Positions 56,400 through 64,000 of a DNA stretch of 64,000 nt are shown piece after piece. The position numbers were made by a program, and so were the translations under genes. The stretch is taken from NCBI RefSeq assembly GCF_041734735.1, contig NC_134897.1, forward strand, positions 5,498,204 to 5,562,203. The letters are read 5' to 3'. Every line of letters begins with the position of its first letter. The first letter of the stretch is position 1. Origin of the DNA: Babylonia areolata (taxonomy: Eukaryota > Mollusca > Gastropoda > Neogastropoda > Buccinidae). Below the pieces are notes generated by a model. The model made no database searches. It saw only the letters and a list, made by a program, of their open reading frames with translations, and had not been told where the DNA came from.

Positions 56400-57504
56400 G
56401 CATCACCATTGAAGTCCTCGACCCCTCGGTCGGCCTCTGTGTCGGCTGTGCTGACCCAGGGGTCTGCCTCCTCTGACCTCCTCTCCATAGTCACCAGAGC
56501 AAGGAGGCAGGGAATGGAGACTTTGTATGACTTTCGCTGGAAGATATGGTTGCGGTGGTGTACAGCTCAGGGCATTACCCCTACGAACCTTACGAGCATG
56601 CAGCTGGCCAACTTTCTGGCTCTCTGCTCCTCGGTTCATCCTGTCTGCTAGTTCTGTGCGAGGGTACAGGTCTGCCTTCTGTACCACAATGCAAACAGCT
56701 AGGTGGTTCCGCCTTTGAAGTGGATTGCCTGCTCAGAGAGTGCCCCTCTGAAGGAAGCTAGAGACCCCAGAAGAGTGCCCCTCTGGGACTTGTTCCTGGT
56801 GCTGGATTTCATTCGAAAACAGCCCTTCCTACCATTGGGGACTATTCCTGTTGACATCCTCACCCTCAAGACCACTTTCCTTCTGTGGCTGGCCACAGGC
56901 AGTCGTAGAAGTGAGCTGCACGGGCTTAGTGGAATGCCACAAGATCTGGCCTTCCACAGAAATGGTTCCATCACTATTCGTTTCCTTCCAGAGTTTCTGG
57001 CTAAGAACCAAGACCCTGAGGTTCCTTCCCCCTCTCCGAGGGTCAGACCTTTGTCTGATATTCTTGCCCAAGACGATGAGGATAGGCACCTGTCCTGTTC
57101 GGTGTCTCAAATATTATTGGGATAGGTCTCGCCATAGGCGTTCTTCTCAGAGGGGTCTGCTCATCTCCCTCAATGAGAATTACAAGAAAGACATCGCTGC
57201 AGGCACCATTTCCCGCCAGGTTTCCCAAGTCATTCGTAGAGCCTACTCTCATGCACACAGGGATATCAGCTGTCTTCATCCCAGGGCACACGAAGTGCGG
57301 GCCATAGCTACTTCGGCTGCTTTCCAGCACTCAGTGCCAACGCAGCATGTCTTGGAGGCAGCCTTCTGGCCGTCTGAGAATCCCTTCATCAACTTCTACC
57401 TCAGGAATTTCCGTATGACCAGGGCTGACGGTTCCAAGGGGATTTCCTTTGTCGCGGCTAACACTGCCGTCTCAGTTACAAGGGCTCCCCATATGAACCA
57501 GTAG
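56400..57504 (+). pseudogene. DIRS tyrosine recombinase
   Basis: Core-binding part with YDFRWKIWLRWC, then the catalytic domain with LWLATGSRRSELHGL (first catalytic Arg) and HEVRAIATSAAF (His-x-x-Arg). FINFYLRNF carries the likely nucleophile Tyr. The enzyme would insert the circular cDNA by recombination. Confidence 0.8.
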
Positions 57505-57535
57505 GCGTTGCCCGCCTCCATTTGCTTTAAATTCT

Positions 57536-57629
57536 GCATCAGTTTGACATGGTACAGTATATGACACCAAAAGGAGGAGTTTGTATTATACTCCATGTTT
57601 GGTGTTAAATATACTTACCATGTCAAACT
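57536..57629 (+). repeat. DIRS internal complementary region
   Basis: The first ~35 bases are the complement of the left outer end and the rest the complement of the right outer end. This region templates the joining of the termini in DIRS replication. Confidence 0.85.
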
Positions 57630-57883
57630 CGAATGCCCGCCCGTCCGTCCCCGCGTCTCCGCCGTGGTTCTCATGGGGCATTTTTGTTCATGGCCACGGA
57701 ATGATTAAGCGCTTATAGTTTTTAGAGGCGTTTGATTGGCTGAGAGCGGTGGGCCCATCTTTTCACTGTTAGCCGCGCGAAATTTGGCCAAGCAGAGCAA
57801 ACCAATAGGCCTAGTTTGCATCAGTTTGACATGGTAAGTATATTTAACACCAAACATGGAGTATAATACAAACTCCTCCTTTT

Positions 57884-58540
57884 AGCGAATTTGCGATTTT
57901 TGGAACGGATGTTGCCCCAGAGAAGACGCACCAGTTGATAAGGGTCTTAAACCTTCTAAAAAATAAACCTGCTCTTATCAAAATATATGTAAAGCAACTC
58001 AAAGAAATCAATATTTTGTAGGGGAAAGACTGTCACAAGTTAAGATACATTCTTCGTATTTGGAATTTTAATTAATTTCTGGAAATGCAAGTGCCGTAAG
58101 TCGACTTCGGGTTTTAGCACTGCAATATTTTCATTCATTGTCTGAAAGTGACGTAACTCCACTTACGGTTGTAGTATCCCGGACCAGTGACCATACAACA
58201 CTCCTTAGATCAACCCATGATCCCCTCATACGACGATTGTATTCCAAGAAACACATTAATTTCCTGATTATTTCGTTTCAGTGTTTAGGAAGGGTGTGTG
58301 TGAGAGGTGGGAAAAAAAAAAAAAAAAAAATCAATAATCAAATATTGTATGCACTACTTCTGTAGATTATTATTTGAGAAGAGGTTCATATGGGGACCTA
58401 CAATAAACAACCAGCTGGACTATTTAACACATAGCTAGCTAACTTTGATAAAGAACATTTAATTACACATATTTAACCGTGACCCACTAGTGCAGACTCT
58501 GGCAGGGGTCTGACATTCCTGTCCTGTGCAAACTACTATC
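57884..58540. other. Noncoding spacer
   Basis: AT-rich with an A18-20 run near 58310. No element recognised. Confidence 0.6.
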
Positions 58541-60440
58541 TGCCTATGTGGAGAAAACGAAAGTAGCTACAGCCGATAACCTCCTGGAAGTAGGTAACTT
58601 CCCCTTTGCCCCCCTGACTAGCGCCCTCTTTTTTTTTCCAGCAGCCATTATGACTCCTGTTCCTGTGTTCTTCACACGGCTAAGTTTTTTCGTATTTTCT
58701 GTCCGTCTGTCGATTCTCTGGCGTTCTTGTTTTTTGTCAAATTATGTCTTCAACCAGGTCACATAATTGTATGGTTCGATTGAGAGATAGGGCTAAAATT
58801 AAGGCGCGATCACAATCGATTCATAGACACTCTGGGCCCTCTACTTCTGGCCCTCTCAACAACGCCAACCTGCCGCCTTCTCCTCTTCCTTCACTCCCTC
58901 CGGTCGACTCCAGACCTCCACCACCTCCTGCACCTCCGACGCAATCCGCGTTTCTCGGCCCTGCCAGTCGACAGGACGCCCGAGTCGATCTCCTCTATCA
59001 CTTTTCCCATGCCCACAGTCTCAACAATGGAATGTGCCATAATCACTGTGGGAAAACAACACCATACACCGGCTTTGGATCTGCATACTAGACTGGGCCC
59101 TATCTGTGATGCGTCCATGGCGGCGGCCGTGACATCGGATCACGTGCCCCCTGCGCGGCATGCCTCTTCCGTGTCGGATCCTATGGCCACCGAGGTGCTT
59201 AGGGATGCCCTCCCCAGGTGCAGGGAGGAAGGTGGACCACTAGGGGACACGCTTGCCCATGCGTGTGCACCCTCCCCTTGTCCCGAGCGTCCGATCCAAG
59301 GGAGACAACTCCTGCTTCGGCACCCTTGCCGGTGACCGCCGCAGTTACTTCCCTTTACCAGCACGGCCCCTCGCCTACAGTGTGGGTGCGTGCACGGTCC
59401 CTTCAAGCTATGCGGTGATGACCCCATCTCCCACACCGCCGGTTGCTGCTGTTTCCCATCCACTAATGGCGTCTCAGCAAGCTGCTCAACCAAACAACCA
59501 GCAACCCATTGTTAACTTGCTGCAGCAATTATGCACTGGTGCCACACCTTGCGCCTGCTCCGCCGCTTGCCCACAGAGCAGGTGCGTGCACAGCCCATTG
59601 AACTTCGGCAGTGCTGGTTTCTTCTGCCCCACTGCATAACTCTGCTGTTACCCAGACTAATATTGGCAATTCCACGTCGGAGTGCCTCTTGATAACTCGA
59701 TCCTGCCACTCGGCAGTGCTCGGGCCGATTTTGTCTATCCCTTTATCCGTCAACACACAACAGCTGAACGTCGGTCCTCTCGCATGAGCTATTCGCGAGG
59801 TTGGACCGCTGTTCACCTACAGGGGGATGCACATCCCACGGCAAGCCGACGGACTTGCCACCCCCTCGTCCACGACGCCCATAACACTGGCTTACGGTGC
59901 CGTCATGCCACATGTCCTGACCGTCTCACATCTGATGGCGACCGATTCGGGTAGGGATGCCCACGGCACCAAGGGACATTATATTTATCCCCCTTGCGGC
60001 CGCATTCACCTGTGTCGGTTACGGGGGCATCAAACCACGGACTTCCACATGCGGCATGACACTCCTCCCTCTACAGCGAGGAAACGTCACACCAGGGGAT
60101 ATGTGCTCTAAAGACACCGTCCTTTTCGCCAAGGGAGGCAACTCCGCATTAGTAACCTAGGCAGTTGACGCTGTAGTTACTTCCCTTCCGCCTACACAGC
60201 ACGTCACTCCTGCCCCCAGTGCTGCCCACCAACAATGTTTTTTCGGTTTCTCATTGGGTCCTACTGCCCATTCATGGGCTCTACACAACTTTGCACAGCA
60301 ACTGCGCCTTTCTTGCTGTTTCTCAGGCTATTGGCCACTGAACTTTTGGGTTCTTCATCCCCCCACACTTGCACACAGTCCTCTGCAGGCAGCCAATCCC
60401 ATTACCATTCTTTTCTTGTTATACACAATAACAGGAAATA
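58541..60440 (+). other. Unrecognised GC-richer block, possibly the body of a degenerate element
   Basis: It contrasts in base use with both flanks. A frame from 58744 encodes a basic, then proline-rich stretch; further short frames are rich in His, Cys, Pro. In composition it resembles the leader and gag-like half of the neighbouring DIRS, but no diagnostic motif is visible. Confidence 0.3.
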
Positions 60441-60699
60441 AATCACAATATTTCCCTTTCTATTATTTTTGATTTATTATCAAAATCAACAACAACAACG
60501 ACCAAAAACCCCACAAAAAACCAACAACAAACAAACAAACAAATATATATATATATGGGATAGGTTCATATGATTTTCATATTAACTTACAATTATATTT
60601 CTATCTCTATTCATTGACATCTATTCACTGAGATTCCCTACATAGCAGTATAGGCACACTTGCATTTGCATCATTCTGTACACAATACCCAGAAATCTC

Positions 60700-61555
60700 T
60701 GCATCTACATACTGGCACATTATTCATATGTGTATGTACATCTCTTTTAATATATAGGTGCATACACAGATTCCTTTCCATTACTGATTATGCACACTTA
60801 CCCATTTACTTGGGTGTATCTGTGCACACTACACATATGCTTGTACAGTTGCTTCTTTGCTTATACAGATGCTTATTTCTTGTGACTCGATCTCTTGTCA
60901 CTGGCATATTCCTGACATCATCACTTGAGTTGATGGAAGTTTATAATCCCTTTGCACATATATGTATTCATTTTCGTACATTCATCCCTACCATGCTTTC
61001 AGAGGACGACTGCACTCACAGACAAAACTGCCTCATTCACGCCTGATTGTATGCTCCTTCACATATCAGTAGTGGCTGATCCTTAGGTACCCACACACAC
61101 TCCCTTCCCACCCACAGGGCTAAGGATGCCCTAACCTGGTACAAGGAGGGATGAGGCAGTCCAACTTAGAGGTGCCACTCCGGACACACATGCCCTTCAT
61201 TCCTTTCAAGTTTGTAAGGCATCCCTTCTTCCCCCCCTTGCCTACAACAACCCTTGGTTTGCACCACTGTGGTTGCGACAACAGCTCCACATGGGCCCCG
61301 CATCCTAGCCAGCCCTCCCTTGAAGGGGTGTCTGTCTTTGCCTTCCAAGTTTTAGCAGGTCCAAAAACTGCCCACTGGGCAGGACACAATCACCCTAAGT
61401 CCATCTCTTCCACTCCTCACTAGTAGCAGAAGGCCTGTGTAATAATTGTTTTCCTCTACACTCAGGAGAAAGGCATATTGACGAGGACGGATGCGCCTCA
61501 CAAAGCACAACGAACCGTTCATTAGCCACAGGGGCGTACCTTTCTGCCCACTCAT
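60700..61555 (+). repeat. Unrecognised dispersed element, copy 2
   Basis: It matches 28198-29103 nearly throughout. It lies directly before the first 169-bp direct repeat and may be part of the same element as the block at 58.5-60.4 kb. Confidence 0.65.
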
Positions 61556-61632
61556 TCCAGCACGGCAGATGCTGCATTCAAGCCCATTAGTTCGCCCCAT
61601 CACCTTGCTTGAACAGAGATCCAGCATCGAAG

Positions 61633-61801
61633 TCTCAAACTATTGGCGTTGGAAAGCATTTTCTGCACTTGGTCTTCCCTGCCTGATCCTTTCAGCCTCA
61701 ACACACAACCACTGCTGTGGTTACAGATGGGCATTCCTCCTCAAGCACTGTCTTTCCATTGAGACACTTCCAGGGGTTTCTAGCCTAGAAAGGCTATCCC
61801 A
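61633..61801 (+). repeat. 169-bp direct repeat, left copy
   Basis: It runs tctcaaactattggcg to ggctatccca and differs from 63696-63864 at about five bases. Confidence 0.8.
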
Positions 61802-61924
61802 TCATGGAGCCCCAGCCTTCAGTCAAGGGCCTGTCAGAGGATGACTTTGTTGTCACTTTGGAAGCAAGCACCATGTCTTTCAGACACACGGTTGCACCAC
61901 AAGACCCCGTCAACTCCTTCCGGC

Positions 61925-63500
61925 TTCCTTCACTCACTCACTCACTCATTCCCTCGACCGCTGGGGTCGTTGGGGGGACATGAGGAAGATGTCATAGCTC
62001 GCCACGCCGTTCTGTTGGCAGCTGTCGTGAGGAGATCTGGCATCGTCATTTTGGTCCATTCCTTGACGTTGTCAGACCAGCTCTTTTTCTGCCGCCCCCG
62101 TCTGCGCCCTCCCTCTACAGTCCCTTGCAGGATGGTTTTGGAGAGGGTGTTATGTCGTATGACGTGACCAAACCATGCCATCTTCCGTCGTTTGACAGTC
62201 GCCAGCAGTGGTTCTTGGGGCCCAACAAGGTTGCTGACCAGGTTCCGCACATAGTCATTGGTCTTGTGTTCCTTGTAGGAGATGTGTAGTAGTCTCCTCA
62301 AGCACTTGGTTTCGAATGCTTGGATTCTTCTTTCTGTTTCTGCCATCAGTGTCCATGTCTCACATCCATATAAGAGGATGGAGACCACCAGTGACTTGTA
62401 CAGCAGGAATTTTGTGTGGAATCTGATGTTACTCTTCCATACCCTGTTCAGTCTGGCCATCGCTGCCGTTGCAGAATTAATCCTATTTCGGATTTCTGCT
62501 GTGCAGGTGCCGTCTTTGGACAGGGTTGCTCCCAGGTACTTGAAGCTGGTCACTTCTTCCAAGGGCTCACCATTCATGGTTATGTTGGCACTGATGTTAG
62601 TTGTGCTGTTGACCATGACCTTTGACTTCTCTGTGCTGACCTCCATGCCGTAAGCACTTGCTCTTGTAGTGAGTCTGTTTGTTAGATCCTGGAGCTCGGT
62701 GTTAGTGCCCCCCATGAGGTCGATGTCGTCTGCGAATCGCAGATTGCAGACTGGCCTGCCGCCAATGGTGATGGAGGTGTGGTGGTCTTCAAGGGCCTCC
62801 TGCATGATTCTCTCCAGAAAGATGTTGAAAAGTATTGGGGATAATAGGCATCCTTGCCTGACTCCGACTGTGGTCCGAAAGAACTGTCCTTGTTGATTGT
62901 TGAGGAGCACTGCGCTGCTGGAATGTTCGTAGAGGGCCTGGATGACTTGAATGAGCCCTTCATCAATGTTGAAGCCTCTCAGTACTTGCCAGAGGCCGCT
63001 GTGCCACACCCGATCGAACGCCTTCTTGAAGTCGATGAAGTTGTGAAAGATGTCCTTTTGGTGTTGTAGATGTTTTTCAATGAGGACTCGACAGTTGAAT
63101 ATTTGTTTGACAGTGCTCCGCCCTTTTCTAAAGCCTGCTTGTTCTTCTGATAGCAGCTCCTCAGCCTTAGATTTCAATTGGTTGAGGATGATGCGGAGCA
63201 TGACTTTGCTTGGGTGGCTAATTAGACTTATAGTCCTGTAATTTTGACACTTCTTGAGGTTGCCCTTCTTGGGTAGAGGAATCACCAGCGATTGGGTCCA
63301 TTCTGTTGGCCACTTCTTTTCTGTCCAGATCTTCTGACATAGCATTGTTAGTGCTCCTGTGGTCTCCTTCCCTCCGTACTTCAAAAGCTCAGATGGGACG
63401 TTGTCCACTCCTGGGGATTTCTCTGGCTTCAGACTCTGTATTGCAGCCTCAACCTCCTCCTTCAATACTTGGAGATTTTCCTCACAGTCTGTCCGGCTTC
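61925..63500 (-). mobile_element. RTE-type LINE: reverse transcriptase with open frame
   Basis: The minus frame is open from about 63630 to 61942; LINE similarity begins near 63500. Motifs: EEVEAAIQSLKPEKSPGVDN, LVIPLPKKGNLKKCQNYRTI, EEQAGFRKGRSTVKQIF, NFIDFKKAFDRVWH, VGVRQGCLLSPILFNIF, LRFADDIDLMGG, SFKYLGATLS and a C-terminal RRKMAWFGHVIRHN. The catalytic FADD is present. The endonuclease is absent, so it is 5'-truncated. The stop falls inside a (TGAG)n tail, matching the very short 3' end and simple-repeat tail of RTE LINEs. The reading frame is uninterrupted, which suggests a young copy. Confidence 0.85.
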
Positions 63501-63695
63501 CTTTCATTTCAACATATCCTGCATGGTGGACACCTTCATCCCTCAAGCACACAGCAGCTGTTTCCTGATTTACCCATGCTGATTGGTGTCCTCCTATGAC
63601 CAGTATATGATAATCAGTCGTGTATGACAATAACCATCAGAACAGCAGAGGAAGCAACTGCTGTCCCGACTATCCGGGCTGGAATTTGATTATCG

Positions 63696-63864
63696 TCTCA
63701 AACTGTTGGCGTTGGAAAGCATTTTCTGCACTTGGTCTTCCCTGCCTGAACTTTTCAGCCTCAACACACAACCACTGCTGTGGTTACAGATGGGCATTCC
63801 TCCTCAAGCACTGTCTTTCCAATGAGACACTTCCAGGGGTTTCTAGCCTAGAAAGGCTATCCCA
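63696..63864 (+). repeat. 169-bp direct repeat, right copy
   Basis: Same length as 61633-61801 and about 97% identical by eye. It is followed by a short palindrome, ctactatatttatagtag. Confidence 0.8.
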
Positions 63865-64000
63865 CTACTATATTTATAGTAGAGTGGGACAGATCCCAAA
63901 GGCTAGTTAGCCCCCAAGGCTACAGCACTAAGTCCCAGCGCAATTTGACTTCCAGTGTGAGAGACATAGTCCTTCATAAAAGACTAAGCTGCAAACGATT

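Larger units (their letters stand above)
51611..57883 (+). mobile_element. DIRS1-type tyrosine-recombinase retrotransposon
   Basis: Inverted terminal repeats at 51630-51767 and 57698-57835 are identical over 138 bp. An internal complementary region at 57536-57629 is the complement of the two outer ends joined at TTTT, which defines the termini. The order is gag-like region, reverse transcriptase, RNase H, tyrosine recombinase. No target duplication is seen, as expected. Identical repeats argue for a young insertion. The coding part is broken in roughly a handful of places. Confidence 0.9.

Overview
The window looks like nuclear DNA of a mollusc, most likely a marine gastropod. This is inferred from long introns, dense CA/GT microsatellites, the mix of LINEs, DIRS-like and piggyBac-like elements, and several tRNA-headed SINEs of a kind I associate with gastropods. 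There are no bacterial operons, rRNA genes or CRISPR arrays.

One host gene can be assembled with confidence. It is a five-exon KRTCAP2 homologue (a subunit of the ER oligosaccharyltransferase) on the + strand from 29783 to 47608. Exon phases agree at every junction and give 143 residues, with a polyadenylation signal at 47725. Its introns carry LINE, SINE and MITE debris. Two weaker host candidates are noted: a possible terminal exon near 2.5 kb and a promoter-like, ETS-site-rich stretch at 27.0-27.6 kb.

Everything else recognisable is mobile DNA. 0-5.5 kb: a LINE remnant, dispersed repeats and microsatellites. 5.5-11.15 kb: an almost full-length LINE whose intact ORF1 carries a 2A ribosome-skipping motif (GDIETNPGP); its ORF2 is frameshifted. 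11.8-18.9 kb: a Ty3/Gypsy-like LTR fossil on the minus strand, containing a piggyBac-like element, which contains a LINE, which contains an ~880 bp tRNA-headed retroposon with a 15-bp target duplication. 18.9-22.2 kb: a degenerate ~30-bp tandem array split by a LINE with a 740-codon open frame. 22.2-22.8 kb: a dispersed repeat with a LINE-tail insertion whose empty site is seen at 1.5 kb. 23.9-25.8 kb: a transposon with 6-bp duplications holding a TTAA-flanked piggyBac-like element. 50.97-51.32 kb: an intact SINE with a 10-bp target duplication. 51.6-57.9 kb: a DIRS1-type retrotransposon with identical 138-bp inverted terminal repeats and an internal complementary region. 58.5-64 kb: an unrecognised repeat sharing ~850 bp with 28.2-29.1 kb, then an RTE-type LINE on the minus strand between two 169-bp direct repeats.

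The most notable points are the 2A-bearing LINE with a hydrophobic leader, the four-deep nest, the long tRNA-headed retroposon and the gene hidden in five small exons. Family calls are from memory of protein and repeat families; no database search was run.
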